Program-made: the position numbers and the translations under genes
Part shown: positions 1 to 12,747 of the stretch, in pieces
Position numbering within the stretch: the stretch's first letter is position 1
How the letters are laid out: each line of letters starts with the position of its first letter
Notes under the pieces: generated by a model
Told to the model about the DNA's origin: nothing
Databases searched by the model: none
What the model saw: only the letters and a program-made list of their open reading frames with translations
Assembly: GCA_024752435.1 (NCBI GenBank)
Contig: CP103029.1
Coordinates: forward strand, 372,001-436,000
Direction: 5' to 3'
Length of the DNA: 64,000 nucleotides
DNA from: Allantophomopsis cytisporea
Taxonomy: Eukaryota; Ascomycota; Leotiomycetes; Phacidiales; Phacidiaceae

Positions 1-3000
1 TCTCTTGAGACGGGTGGCATCCACTTTTTCGCCCGCGGCGGAGCGCTTCTTGGGCATAGGATTATCCTTGAGTTGCTGGGTAAAAGCAGAGGTGTAGTGG
101 GAGAGGATATCTGTACGCAGCGAGACAGGCGAGCAGCGGATCATGCCGGCGAGGGTGGAGGAAGCGCCAATGCGCACTTCCAGCTGCGCGTCTTGCAACA
201 TATCTGAGACGGCACTGAAGAGCTGATCGCGTTGCGCGGGCTTGATAAGGAAGATACGGCGGAAGTATATTACTTGCATATTGATTAAAGTGCGTAGGCG
301 TTGGTGCCAGGAGGAAGAGGTTTTGCCGATGCGAATAAGGGAAGAGATAAATTCGCCGTCTTCAGAGGCGGGGAAAGGAATGTTGGGAAGGTGTCGGTAG
401 ACGTGGTAGGCTAGTCGTTGGAGCTCGGGATCTTCTTTGACATCCATCATATGTAAGAGTTGTTCCATGAAGACGTGCGGGAAGAAATCGCGTAGCTCGG
501 TACATTCATAAGAATTCAACGTGGTATCGAGCCAGAGCATGACAGTCTTGCTGCCAGAAGTATAAGCTGATGGTGTTTGTTGACCGGGAGTGCGTTCAAG
601 GCGCCACTGTTCCAGACGATTGAAGACATCTTTGATGACATTTGAGAACTCCTCAGTGGGCTTGTATGGTTCCAAGCCAAGAGATGAGGCCTGTTTATTG
701 GCAAGCAACATTGAATCCAGGTCTTTGTAAGACTCATGGTAGCGAGTGCGGAAGATGGCCGCCAGTGTCCGACCCACAGCCTCGCGAACACTTTTGTAGG
801 GGTGATCAATATGTGCCAGGAAATCTTGTACGATTGGCTTTTCGCGCTGGAAATGCCATCCTGCTTCAGCAATTGCAAATTCGAGGAGCTGAACCTTTGA
901 ACTCTCCTTGAAAGCCGCGTTGGAAGTCATATCTAGACGGAACTCGCACAGCTCATCGATGATTTCGCGCAGACGTCTTGGGTCCTTCGATCCAGCAAGG
1001 AGATGCAAAGCAGTCATCCAATATTGGATGTTCTCAGGAGTCAAACCATCTTCAAAGACCTTCAGCATGATCGGAACAGCATAGGCCCATACAGGATCGC
1101 GGACCTTTGCTGGCTCATCCATGACTCCAGCCATGAGTGCACCAACGATTTCAGCGGTAGCACGGTGTTGGTGCTTATCACTACCATCCTCAAAAACAAG
1201 TTTCACCTCCTCTTTAATGTCCTCAAAAGTAGCAGCCGTAAGGCCACGGTGCATAAGGTCAAAAGTATGCATGAGAAGCATGACATTCCCCATTCTCAAA
1301 CGATCAGTACTAGAGTCACGCGGCTCCTGTTTGAGATAGGCAAAAAGCTTTGAATACCAGTCGCGTGTGAGGAGCTTTCCAATTTGTGTACGAACTTCGT
1401 TCTCGCGCTCATCATAGTCCATGAACATGGTTGGGTTGGCTTTGAAGGCCTTCATTTTCTTGCCCCACACCAACCATCCAGGGTAATCATTGTCGACATA
1501 GTACTCCGCCGTTGGACTAGCAAACGACTCCAGGTATTTCTTGGTCCACTCCGGATCATCCTTGTTCACCTGGATTTCGACATTGTTGACATCGTTGTCC
1601 TTCTCCAGCAGATAATTTTCATACTTATGTCCATAGACAGCACGCAGATCAATCATTGTAAAGATGCCAGTGAAAGCTTGACAATAGCCGCTTCGAAGAC
1701 CAGGGTGAGGGTCGATCGATCCCTTAGCAGCTACTTCGATAAAGCTGTCAACCACAAGAGTCTCGAATCGAAGTCCAAGGTTGATCATAAAGATGGTACA
1801 GCGATTGGCGATCTTCCAGTGGCTGTTCTTGGCCAAGTCCACAAGCTCTGCAGCCAAAGACTGTTTCTTGGCTTCTACAGCAACTCTACGCTCCACAATG
1901 AATGCATGTCTGCTGTCGATAGCGGGCTGGACGGCATCAGCTGGACGAATGCGCTCGACTAGATCCTCCTTGACGATGATGATGCGTTCCAAGGGACGAC
2001 CAAACTCGATAAGACTGAAAAGTGCCCCTGAACTCAATTTCTGAATACTAGCCTTATCCACACTTGCAGTCTTGATGTAAGACCTGATCAAATCAGGGGC
2101 AAATCTCCAGTCCTTCGTGATAGTCTTCAGAAGACTTCCGAATAGAAGAAGATACATAGCTCCCTTCACACGATCATAATCATTTGACTCCAGCGATTCT
2201 CTGAAGGTTTTGAGCAGGAGGGGAATGACAAGAGGTCGACCACCCATAAGAACTTTGAGCGCTGACTCAAGTGCAGATTGAGCATTTCGGCGCACATCTG
2301 CATAGAGGGAAACACTAGACTCAGCGAGGCCGAGAAGCAATTCTCTATCAAGTTCTGTCTTAGGACGAGCGGCTGCATTGTGCTTTATGCGCTGCAAGTT
2401 GTAGACATAGGCACGCTTAATAAGGAGTGGACGCGGATAGACCTTTCGTAGGCCAGAGACTTTGAATGGCTGGATATCAGCATTATAAAGCCTGATGACA
2501 CGATCCAGAGTATGCGCTGATCTCTCAATACCGACATCAGTAAGCCAGACCTTGTAAACAAGATACAAGGCCGAGAAGCAAGTGACATCGTCCTCCTGGT
2601 ACTTGTGTAGGAAGACATGAACTTCGGACAACAAGTGGCCAATGCAGTTACGGATATCGTGGAGACGTTTGTACATAGGACTGCCCACTTCGAGTATATA
2701 TCCAGCCCGATAGTGAAACTGAGGTCGAGTTTCTTCATCCTCATCGCCTTCGGCAAGGGGATCTTCATCGGTCTCCATAGCTTCAGAATCGGCATGTCCA
2801 TTAACACCGCCATTTGGTCTAGACACTGGTTTGCCACCCGATGCTTCAAGAGGATCAAACAGGTAAGATATTCCAGACGTTACAAGACGGATGAGTGTCA
2901 AAGCACGGGAAAATTCGTCCGACCAGACCTTGTTCTTGCCGGTTCTGCTGATGGGTGAATCGTTACTCATCAAAAGTTTCAGTCTGGTCATCGCGGTACT

Positions 3001-5638
3001 TGATTGAGACTCGAAGAGCTCCATAGCAAATTGAAGGCATTCCTTTGTTGGTACGTGCCACTTGATAGTGATATCGTGACACTTTGGGGTCCTTCCCCAA
3101 TCATCAACGTCCAATCCTCTCTGGAGATCCTCTGGCTCATAGAGGGCGTTATCGACCGGATAGATGAGGGTAAGGTTAAGGAGCAAATGGTGAATGAAGT
3201 TCGAAACGTGAATGGTAGGAAGACCACGGCATTTCTCTTGCATGTAAAGACCGATATCAAAGAGGTCTTGTTTATATGCCATCACTTCATCGCCCACATG
3301 CACGACAATCATAGAGAGCATACTGACATACCATACGAGTGCTCTATCCCTTGGGAGGACATCACTACCACTACTGCGGTCAGATGCTGCATCGTTAGTA
3401 TCGATCTCATTTCGAATACTGACAATAAGCATCGGGACAAATCGCTTTAGGGTCTTTCGTGGGTCAGACTTGCAAAGTGCATTACAAATAAACGCAACCG
3501 CATCTCGAGCCTGGTGAACAACGTGATTACCAACGAAGCTTGCAACCTTCTCGAGTGCCAGATCAAAGAGGTCGGGAGACAAGGAGGCGAAAAGGGGTGT
3601 TAAGGATGCGGGAAGCACATTGATGATGTTCTCTTCTGGCGAACCGGTCTTCAGTCTCGAAGCATCTGGCAGGTTCTCCAGAAGAGTGAAGATTCTACCA
3701 AGCAATGTCAGGACAAATTCTCCAAGACCTGCTGTGGACGATCTGAGGATATTCGCCTCGTCCTCATCTGTGAGCTCAGTCACATAGTCGAACGTAACAT
3801 TCGGGCCCTCGGTCTCCATACGCTCCATTTCGTTCTGGACCCATTGCATAGCAAAGGCAGTGTCTTTTGGGCCATCATGATTTTTGGTCAAGTCAACGAA
3901 TGGAATACTGTAGGATACTGCTTGGATGAAAGTCAGAGTCAACAAGGTCTTGTCAAGATCATTTGCATCGATTCCAGGTAGGGCCAAGGCAAGCAGGGCA
4001 GTGATATGGCATCTAAATCCTTTCTGCTTAGAGATAGTTGGTGCAAGCATCTGCAAGCCACGTAGGGAAGAACTCGTTCTGTGTACCTCAACCAATCCTT
4101 GCAACGAGGGGTAAAATCTCTGCAGAGCCCCTGGAAGGATGAGACCCGGTTCCAGGTATGCTAGTCCTTGCAAGGCTGAGTGATAATATGCAAGAGACTT
4201 CGAACTCTTGGCAAAAATACCCATGAACACAACCTCCTTCAAGCACAGCACGAATCGCTTCTTTAGGACATCGTTGAGTCGTCTTTCCTTTGGTGTGACC
4301 ATTTCCCCACTTTGCTCACGGTTCCATCTCATGACAAAGAAATCTATCAGGTGGTTTGTAAATTGTGCCAGTGTCGTACTCCATGAACCCTGATTAGAAG
4401 GGTGGAAGAAAGTATCAATTGATTCCATGAGCCCTTCAAGGCTATTCAGGATAGAACTCGACTTGTCTAGACATAGAGGGGATATGGAGTTGACAATCCA
4501 TCGCGCAATGCTATGCGAAGTGGGATGTTTCTTCTTATCTCTCTCAAGATAGATGCCAAGTCCACTGCCAATGTCTACAGCTGCACTGTAAGGCGATGAA
4601 GCCTGACCAACAGGGATTTCCGTTAACCTCAAGATAGTGGTGAAAATCAAGTCTGATTGATCCCTTGTGAAGATACCATATTCCGAGAAAGACACGTGCT
4701 CGCAAGTAATTGCATCCCGTGCCAATCGCGAGAAAACATCAATGAATTGAGTATCAAAGATCTTAGAGCGATTGACCAACGACCACAAGTGGAAAAATGT
4801 TGGTAAATAATCTTCAGGCTGTAATTGACCTTCTCCAGGGGGGCCGTGATCAGTCGGCATCAACATATGTAGAACACCAACGACAATAAAAGCATTCGAT
4901 ACTTCCGATGTCGAAAAAAAAGGAAGAATCTCCTCAAACATAGCCCGTCTTTCAGATGGATCAAAGTAGTTCTGCGCAAAAGTGCAAAACTTGGGGAGAT
5001 GTCTTGTATTTCGTCGGCGACCACTCTGGTGTGGACCAGTTTCAGAAGGGAGCACGAGACCCTTTACTTCATTCCATAAGGGTCTCCAATCGAGTATAAG
5101 GTCGTCTCCGGGCTTGAGATAATGCTTCTTCCTAGTAATCGTTAGGGTATTTATCACTTTGGATTCACGCGAGCACCCACTTAGTTAGGAACATAAACAT
5201 GTTCAGAAACCTCTCTGCAGTATGACCATCCAGACCCGGAGCCACAGCCAGCATATAGTAAAGCTTCACGAGCCTGACCCGAAGCTCCCTAGTGATTTCG
5301 AACTTCAGTTGCAGCCATCCCTTCAGCTCTCTGGTCCAATGCACGGCACCTGGTGAGAAGTCCTCTGCCTTCAGCGCGATGTACAGCTGCTTCAGAATCT
5401 CCTGTAGCGCAGCGTCGCGCTCTGTTTCTTGCTCGACGGCATACGGTAAGTGCTGGAAGTATGGGAATGTTCGTGGTCTGTATCGTTTCGCTTTCTCGTC
5501 GTCACCCACGCCATCACTCCAACCCAGCCCCGGCGATGTAGCTCGCGAGATGGTCATACTCGACTCATTGCCGTGCAAGACATTCTGGAAATGCTGGATA
5601 GGGCCCGGACGGCCATTTGTGTGGGCAGAGTAGTCCAT
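1..5638 (-). CDS. BLM10: Proteasome activator Blm10/PA200, C-terminus beyond the left edge
   Basis: This is the large HEAT-repeat activator that caps 20S and 26S proteasomes, opens the gate for ubiquitin-independent turnover and is linked to acetyl-histone degradation and assembly. Two exons are seen: 5181-5638, then 5131 down to base 1. The 49-nt intron at 5132-5180 (GTGGGT...CCCTAAC...TAG) restores the frame to read FLTKKKHYLKPGDD, a conserved N-terminal motif of the family. The open frame runs through about 1,863 codons with no stop found in the parts I checked. Late motifs such as LEVRIGASSTLAGMIRCSP match the C-terminal third of Blm10/PA200. Family members are about 1,850-2,150 residues long, so the missing part is probably the last one or two hundred residues, including the Y-Y-X tail that docks on the 20S alpha ring. 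The start is the ATG at 5638 (MDYSAHTNG); an upstream in-frame start was not excluded. Confidence 0.93.
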
Positions 5639-7309
5639 TATCGAAAAATCGATGGCGGCTCAACTCTAATTTGACGTTGCTCTGGGATGTGATTATGGTA
5701 AGCGGCCTTCTCTTTCTTTACTAAAAGCAGAGCATTCAGCGTTAGCAACAGCTTCCTGACCACTCAAATAATGAAAGGAAAGCGGTGAGTTTCAGTACCA
5801 ATTATGTCTGGCCGCAGTAAGTAAGGATACTACGGGATGCAGCTTATATCACCCGACCATATGCTGTTTCCTGCTCAATCTCCAGTCGTCGTGCGAGCTC
5901 TTTCAACGGCCTCAGTAGGTACACACTGTTTGGCGAACTTCGCAGCAGCAGCGTTTAACAGTACGCAGAGAGTTGGGCTCTAGCGATTGACCAGTACGAA
6001 GTTGGGAGTAGTTATGCGTTAAGGATCGGAATGGTAGACTTTGTTGGTCGTACAGCATGGATCGATATTGCTTGTCTATTGGGTTGAGGTGCCGTGGGAA
6101 TGCAGTGCGTCAACTATGGTACAGCCTTGCAGATGTTGATTGTGTATCAGGCTATGGCCACCGTAGCTCTCAGTAATCATAATAGCATCATCAGCGCTGG
6201 ATTAGTGGAGAGGGATGGTCAAAGCACGGAGTGTTCGGGAATACCAGCCGTGCAGCGGAAGCGAGTTGAGTAACTCCGATGTAGGCAGTAGACAGACTGA
6301 ATGAATAACCAACAGCACTGTGATTGAGATTGAGAATGATAACTGCAGAGAGCCAAGACAACAAGGTATTGTACATACAAAATAGGAGCTGAATTTAATT
6401 TGTATCGATGGAGTACTCTAGAATATCTAAGAGTTAGTAAAGTCTTTGTCCTGGAGTTATAGTACGATAGATACAGCAGGTACATATTACCATGACTAGA
6501 AAGAAGCTGCAACACCGTAGCAACAACACATACTGTGTGACAACTCAGAAGGGTCAACCTGATGATTGATCTTCTCGTCCTACTAGACAAATGATATGCA
6601 GCTTGATAGGGTCCTTAATCATGCACTATAGTAGAGTTTCGCGACAGAAAAGTCCGTTGGCTTGTCGTGCTTGTCCAGATCGACAATTGTAAGATAATGA
6701 ATGACTGGACGACAATAGTTCAAGCGAATACTAATACTGTACTTCGATATTCTGGTGCTGAGATTTTGGAATCATCTGAGTATTGACACGGCGTAACTTA
6801 TTCATGCACTTGCAGTCCCACACTGCGCCTTTTTAAGTGATGGCTCCAGGCAATGATTACCACGCAAGCAAATGGCAACCTCACACACGCCAGCCCAGTT
6901 GCAATCTAGCTATTCATAAGGTACTCATGCATTATGCACCGGTGTCAGGGCGTTACCACAGCCGTATAGAAGGTCGTGGAACATTTCGAGCTCAACTCAT
7001 GGTACACTTGACTCAGCAGGGCTTTTCATGTTTCGGTATTGATATACATTTGATGTGTAGTGGGATGAGACTTAATACATAGACTTGTAGTAGGATAAGT
7101 ACATGATGTGGCAAAACGCCGATAATCCCTTCAACTCCGTCATATCGTGGTATACCCAATGCACCCAATGCCAGGTATCTCTATGCGTAATGCGCCGTAA
7201 AATCATAAAAAAGGAAAAAAGAATAAATACAAACAAGGGAGTAAAAAGACCGATAAAACAGGATGCTGCAAGGTCTATAGTGCTGAGTGGTGTTGCAAGC
7301 GATGGATGT
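5639..7309. other. Intergenic, no gene seen
   Basis: This is about 1.7 kb between the BLM10 start and the 3' end of the next minus-strand gene. It holds only short open frames (124 codons or fewer) with no recognisable family or splice-linked continuation. It should contain the BLM10 promoter and 5' UTR and the 3' UTR of the 605-residue gene. No repeat stands out. Confidence 0.6.
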
Positions 7310-9127
7310 TCAGTGCTTATTTTTGTGGCCTCGGCGAAACATACTCGTCATCCTCTTCCACCTGCTTTCCTTTTCCTTAACTTGGCGCGGTACCGAGCCA
7401 TCCGTAGAACCTCGTGCTCGGCCAGTTGTTGTCTTTGACGAGATTTCCGTGTCGAGCTTTGCGGAAGAATAATAGGTAGATTGGACGTCTCGTCGGCCAT
7501 TTAGAGATGGAGACATGGGCGAAACGTCGCCAGACTCACTCGGTTTGGAAATCGCGAGGTTATCATTCTGACTGTCCGAAAACCCGGCCAGGTCAGTGGA
7601 GCGATTTGCCTGACCGTTCAATGAGCCGTCTTCGCTGTCATTTGGTAAGGTGGAGGTATGTTGGGAAGCCTTTCGTGCTGCAGCACGTTGCATAAAAGCA
7701 GTACCTGTGGAAATCGATCTTCTTGGGCCCGAGGTGGCAGCATCCGCTGGGGCTGATAATCCGTTAGAAGTGTTGTTTCGATGGAGAAATGAGTTGCTAG
7801 TCCTCTTGAGAATAGCGCCGGCCGATTCTCTACAAGACTCTGGGGTGCTCGATCGAGTCTCTCCTTGTGGGCTCCTTGGAGTTGGGTCCTGATTCATTGA
7901 TGAAGATCGATTTCTGCTACCACTACCGGAATGTTCCTTGAGTGACAACGATGTTGGCCTCTGATTGGTATAACTGAAATTTGGAGACCAGCCTTGATGA
8001 AGTGCAACCCACACTCCCGTCACTTGAATGAGGGTCTTCAAACGTTCATCAACAATGTGAATTGTTGGCTCCTCCACCGTATCATTATCTGAGCCGTCAT
8101 TCTCATCAATAGCATCAAACATTGGCGACTTAGAACGAGCGGCTGGCGAAAGCGAAGTATAATAATCAGGAATATCCAATTGACATCTCGTCAAAGAAGC
8201 AATAACCGGATGACGACGTGAGTTGGGATCGATAATACTGAAAGTGAATTTAACGTCTCTATCATCCGTGTGCATTTCTGGAGAATATGAGCTTCGCGTT
8301 TCGCGACGACGTACCCAGCGTGCTTTCGTCTGCTGGCCCAGCTCATCTGTCCTTACAAACTCCATGACTGATGCAGAAACAGGTGTAGCCTCCCAAATTG
8401 ATCCATCGGAAAAGCAAATGCCAGCTTTACCTCGAGCACCCCCCTCGCCCTTCCGCATCTGGCAAATAACAGCAACAATATCTCGATGAGCCCATGCTTC
8501 GTCGTCCGAGTCCGAAGAATCCCCATCGTCTCCTAATGAAGCTTTGTAATCTTCGCTCTTGACACACACCACGTCGTTGGTCCCCAATCCGTTCTTGCCC
8601 TTGAACATATGTGGGAATCTCTTGGATAGTCTCGGAACTAACGTTGTAGAAGGAAGTACATCCAATGAAGGAATAGGTCGTGATGATGCAGATAATCTTT
8701 GTAACTGTAAAAGTACTTGAGGTCGAATATGTAGTAATCGTTGTTTATGCTTGAGCTTCGGAGCTGGATGAGCCAAATGAAAGGTCGTGCTTGGCCGAGA
8801 AGACTTCCTTCTCTTTTTCCTGGTACTGCCGGCAGTAGTACTGCCTTCAGAAGGGGAATATGACATTCCGTCCTCGCTCATGGTATCGCGCTCAGGCTCA
8901 ACGAAAGAAACCCGTTCTCTGATGGTACGAGGAGTTTCCTCCCCTGCGGATAATGGTCTGTCCGAATGTAGTGATGAAGAACTGCTCTGTATTGCTGCTG
9001 ACAAAGAGTTGGGGGTAGAATAAGCTGCTCGTCGTAATGGCGATCTGCGTTGTGAAGACTGCGTCGGCCGTGGATATGTGTTCGAAAATTCATGGCCATG
9101 ATAACTTGCTCCCGAGTGAAGAAACAT
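7310..9127 (-). CDS. Conserved Pezizomycotina protein of unknown function, 605 aa
   Basis: A single uninterrupted exon of 605 codons. The N-terminus (about 1-120) is Ser/Pro/Arg-rich and low in complexity. The middle (about 160-370) looks like a folded globular domain: it contains LVPRLSKRFPHMFKGKNGL, an acidic loop, a possible beta-rich stretch (GKAGICFSDGSIWEATP...VMEFVRTDELG), ARWVRRRETR and VKFTFSIIDPNSRRHPVIA. The rest is again Ser/Thr-rich and ends in a very basic tail (KRMTSMFRRGHKNKH), a plausible membrane- or nucleic-acid-binding end. I remember similar hypothetical proteins with the same RWVRR and PNSRRHPVIA blocks in other filamentous ascomycetes, but no assigned function. The central domain could be PH-like by its strand pattern, which is only a guess. 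No signal peptide or membrane segment is seen. Confidence 0.8.
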   Translation of the reverse strand: MFLHSGASYHGHEFSNTYPRPTQSSQRRSPLRRAAYSTPNSLSAAIQSSSSSLHSDRPLSAGEETPRTIRERVSFVEPERDTMSEDGMSYSPSEGSTTAGSTRKKRRKSSRPSTTFHLAHPAPKLKHKQRLLHIRPQVLLQLQRLSASSRPIPSLDVLPSTTLVPRLSKRFPHMFKGKNGLGTNDVVCVKSEDYKASLGDDGDSSDSDDEAWAHRDIVAVICQMRKGEGGARGKAGICFSDGSIWEATPVSASVMEFVRTDELGQQTKARWVRRRETRSSYSPEMHTDDRDVKFTFSIIDPNSRRHPVIASLTRCQLDIPDYYTSLSPAARSKSPMFDAIDENDGSDNDTVEEPTIHIVDERLKTLIQVTGVWVALHQGWSPNFSYTNQRPTSLSLKEHSGSGSRNRSSSMNQDPTPRSPQGETRSSTPESCRESAGAILKRTSNSFLHRNNTSNGLSAPADAATSGPRRSISTGTAFMQRAAARKASQHTSTLPNDSEDGSLNGQANRSTDLAGFSDSQNDNLAISKPSESGDVSPMSPSLNGRRDVQSTYYSSAKLDTEISSKTTTGRARGSTDGSVPRQVKEKESRWKRMTSMFRRGHKNKH

Positions 9128-11393
9128 CTTGCAAGATCAAGGAAGGGACGCCCCGAAGGATGGAGCGTCCAGGACTGAAGTATAGTAGGAATTGGTGTAT
9201 TTGGGGTAAGTCACAGTATCTCTAAATTGAGCTTTCCGTTCTACTGGGAGCGTAAGCAACTAGCACATAGCTTAAGAGCGGAGGCTCTAGTGTAATGGTC
9301 GTCGATGGGTTGAAGTGGGTCGGTATTTAGTGACTAATGCTCATCATGACAAGGCTGAACAAAGTGTGGTCTTGGATCGTTGGATAGGGAATAAGCTGAT
9401 CTTGTCAGCCCAAAGGGTGGATGTATTTGGATGAGGCGAAAGCTGAAGCAGCTTGGTGCTGCAATGGGTGAAATTGAGATGATAATCTTAGGTTGTCAAC
9501 TTATCTAGAGTACCGTCAGCTAATTCCCCAACACACGTGGATGGATACGGAGTGCAAATGGGCAGTAATCTGGTGGCATGGCTAGAGACAGTGCTTACCT
9601 CGACGGACCCCAAAAAGGAAAGCAATTCGCGGGATGGCGTCGATGTATCTAGGTATGTACGTAGTAGGTCGTGGGATGTCAGAACTGCACAATGTGCGTA
9701 GTAGGCTTATGTTAGATGAGATGGGATCCAGCCGTATATGCGGTTGTCACCCTTCCTACGATTCCTTCTGTCCTGTAGTACGTCAATGATCGGGTGGATG
9801 TGTGTATTCGGTGCCTAGGTAGTCTTTTGCTGGATTTTAAAGTCGAAGTCGAAGACAAAGACCGAATGGAATGCAGATGCAGATTGTTGATTATGGTTGC
9901 TCGTGTCCAAATATGAGAGATTACACGCCAAGTCCGTCGAGTATTACTAGTTAATTTGCGATGCGATGGCCGTGAACAACATATTTATTAGCATAGGCTT
10001 TGGGTTAATGCTGATGGAGTTTGGGATAGTCGGAAGGCTGAGAACTAGAGTGGAGATGGGATCCGCAAAAAGCACAGGTACGGAGCCGACTAAAGAACGC
10101 TGTACGTGTGGCTTTCAAGACAAGGGGAGGGAGGAGAGAGACAAGTCGGTCCCGAGTAGAGAGAAAGAGGAGCAAAGAGTGAGAGGGATTTATGAGTATG
10201 TAGTAGTAGTGTAGGTATGAATAAGGTAAGTTCAAGAGGTGGCATCCTATGCAGCTTATGCCCATACTTGGGATTGATCATCTGGAAGGTAATATGTATT
10301 CATTCGCCTTGAAGCGTTTTTTCCTCTTCCGCTCTCTTTTTTCTCTCACTAACAGAATTTTCTGCTTTGGTCATCTTCAAGGTCCCTTGAATTACTAAGA
10401 TAGCACGATGTCTTTCTAGCTGATTTAGTAACGAAAATGAAAGAAGGAGACGAAGGAGAAAAAGAGGGACAAATTATCTCATCGGCTCCTCAAAGTTCTC
10501 GACCTTCACCTGGCCTCAAGAGAGCCCTGCAAATCGTACTGTGGCTGGCTGTCTTGCCGGTCGGATTGTGCACAGCACTAAAGTTTTGAAGCCGATCATG
10601 TATCCCTACTGTACATATGTGCTACATCATCGTTCGATTCTGTAGGTTGATTCCCTGTGTATTCGCTCTATGCTTACTCGATTTGTGCATGATCCATCTG
10701 CAATTCGTCTTTGTTTCGTGCTCGAGGACCTTGCTCATTATTCACCATGACAACGGATCGTTGTGTATATTGACGGAACCGATGAACCATCATAAAAATG
10801 ATCAATACTTACTCTCGGCACCGTTACATCACTTCTTGATTTGTGTCCTTGTTTGTTTCACACTTGATTCGTACTCGGAAACATCCTTCGGCCAGTCACA
10901 ACGGTGATCGGGGTGATACAAAGGTCCGCGGATGAAGGCATAACGAATACACGGTGATTTGTGATTCCGAGTGCGGTTGTCCATGGAATTTTCATTCTTC
11001 ATGCCCATTGGCATGCGGGGTCTCCCTGGGGGGGCGGTGAAGTTCTAGGGAGCCAGATCCCATGGATCCCCTAGACAGGCTTTCTTTAGACCCTGCTACA
11101 CTGCTTGCGGGCGATCAGCTGCCTTGCATAGAGTAAGGTAAATAAATACGCGCATACATATGCCTGGACGGGTATTACGCCTATACGCCGGTACGGGAGA
11201 TATGAATATGAAGATGAATACGCCTTGCATACGCCTATCAGATGTGACTGACACGCTCACGGCACATCACATACATAAAAACATAAGTACCGTATGATTA
11301 GATAGCATGTGTTCATGGGTGCAGCATGGCTCATCGCTTTGAACCGGCAATGCGGGAACAGAGCACCTGCCGGAAGATGAAGATGGAAAATGC

Positions 11394-11423
11394 TTGTTCT
11401 TCTTGTTCTTCTTGTTCTTCTTC
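11394..11423. repeat. TTGTTCTTC short tandem repeat
   Basis: Three near-perfect copies of the nine-base unit TTGTTCTTC followed by TTC copies; a pyrimidine-rich microsatellite in intergenic DNA. Confidence 0.7.
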
Positions 11424-12254
11424 TCCGTCTTCTCTCTGTGATGTCTGTTCTCCACTGATCCCCTCAGGCCCCCCTTCGGAGACACGGCGCATCGGCGACT
11501 AAGATCCTCCGATCGACCGTTCATTGTGAATACACCCGGCCTTGGTACCTTGCCTTACCTTACCTGACCTTACATGGTACAGGTAGGTATCACACGAATG
11601 AAAACACTACTAAGCACATGACAGTCCAGGTAAGCGAAGAATGATCGGAACTCATACGATTGGATAGACTAGGCGGTACATAATACATAGAAGAGCATCC
11701 GATCCATATCCAAAGAAAGACTCATGTTTTTTGACTGGTCCAGATTGTAATACACATAGACTTTTGAGTCGGCTTCTCCGGACATGAATCTCTCTGCTCT
11801 AGGTTCAGTACGGCTTTGCCCGGGGACGAGGTTTGAAGGGAAAAGTATGGAACGAGTGAGTTATGCTACCTATGAGGGGGCCATGTTCCGAACGCGCTGC
11901 ACATTCTTTATTTATGTGTTCCGGTTTGTTTGCACAAGTCTTACGTGGGGCCGAGGTACCGAGATGAGCAAATCGAGACTCGAGAGCTATTGAAGGCGAG
12001 CTGAGAGGGCACACTATGAGGGGAGGGAGTGGAAGAATGAACAAAGTCAGCTGTTCGTACCTATAGTCACGAGCCAGGTGGTGCTCATAACGTGCGTGCC
12101 CTGCAATTCATCGAATCTACCTTACCTTTACCTGGCTGTACTAACTCTATGTAATAACATTCACGAAATCTTGAAGCATCGCATCTCTTTGGTTGGTAGT
12201 TCATGTTTTTCTCTTGCTTTTACAGTGGAACCGATGCCCAGCCCCTCCCAGGCA

Positions 12255-12308
12255 GCCATAAAAGCCATAGAAGTCATAAAAGTCATAAAAGCCATAAAAG
12301 CCATAAAA
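12255..12308 (+). repeat. Nine-base tandem repeat, six copies of GYCATARAA
   Basis: Six head-to-tail units are read directly: GCCATAAAA, GCCATAGAA, GTCATAAAA, GTCATAAAA, GCCATAAAA, GCCATAAAA. The variation is confined to one Y and one R position. It lies about 440 bp upstream of the GPI18 start codon and is open in all three plus frames, so short spurious open frames cross it. Confidence 0.9.
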
Positions 12309-12602
12309 GCCCATGCTCTCACCTCACGACTCATGATTAGCCTTTCCGGCAAGGCTGAATCACGCAGCAGACTTCGACTGGACTGTGATTGTCAGTGCAG
12401 TGTGCCGTGCCGTGACTGAGACTGTTTGTGGATCCAGAAATAGGTAGGGACCAATAACCATGAGACATGATGTCAATGTCGAAGTAAATAATGTGCACAC
12501 ACTCTGGCTGGACCTTTGACATAATAATCCATACATCCCATACCGAACGTTAGATACCTATGTACTCTCAAGTACATATCTACATACTTACTTAGTACCT
12601 AC

Positions 12603-12628
12603 TACCTTACCGTTGTACGGGTAAGGTA
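12603..12628. repeat. Perfect 9-bp inverted repeat, TACCTTACC hairpin
   Basis: The arms TACCTTACC (12603-12611) and GGTAAGGTA (12620-12628) are perfectly complementary around an eight-base spacer. It lies 119 bp upstream of the GPI18 ATG. Another GGTAAGGTA follows at 12690. It could be a paired regulator site or an RNA stem in the 5' UTR; the sequence alone does not decide. Confidence 0.75.
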
Positions 12629-12747
12629 CTTCGCAATTACTCGAGTGCTTCAGCCTCCTTCACGTTTGAGGCTGTAGGCTCTCTGCCTAGGTAAGGTAAA
12701 CAATCTTCCCCAACCTGGGTACTACCGACCCAACACTTCAAACAAAC

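Larger units (their letters stand above)
9128..12747. other. Long intergenic region with short repeats
   Basis: 3.6 kb without a supportable gene; open frames are short and overlap on both strands. It lies between the 5' end of the 605-residue gene (-) and GPI18 (+), so it carries both promoters. It holds simple repeats at 11394-11423 and 12255-12308, a hairpin at 12603-12628, and several copies of the motif TACCTTACC/GGTAAGGTA (11556, 12118, 12603, 12620, 12690). Runs of TAC/GTA-rich sequence such as GTATGTACGTAGTAG near 9653 are also present. Confidence 0.6.
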
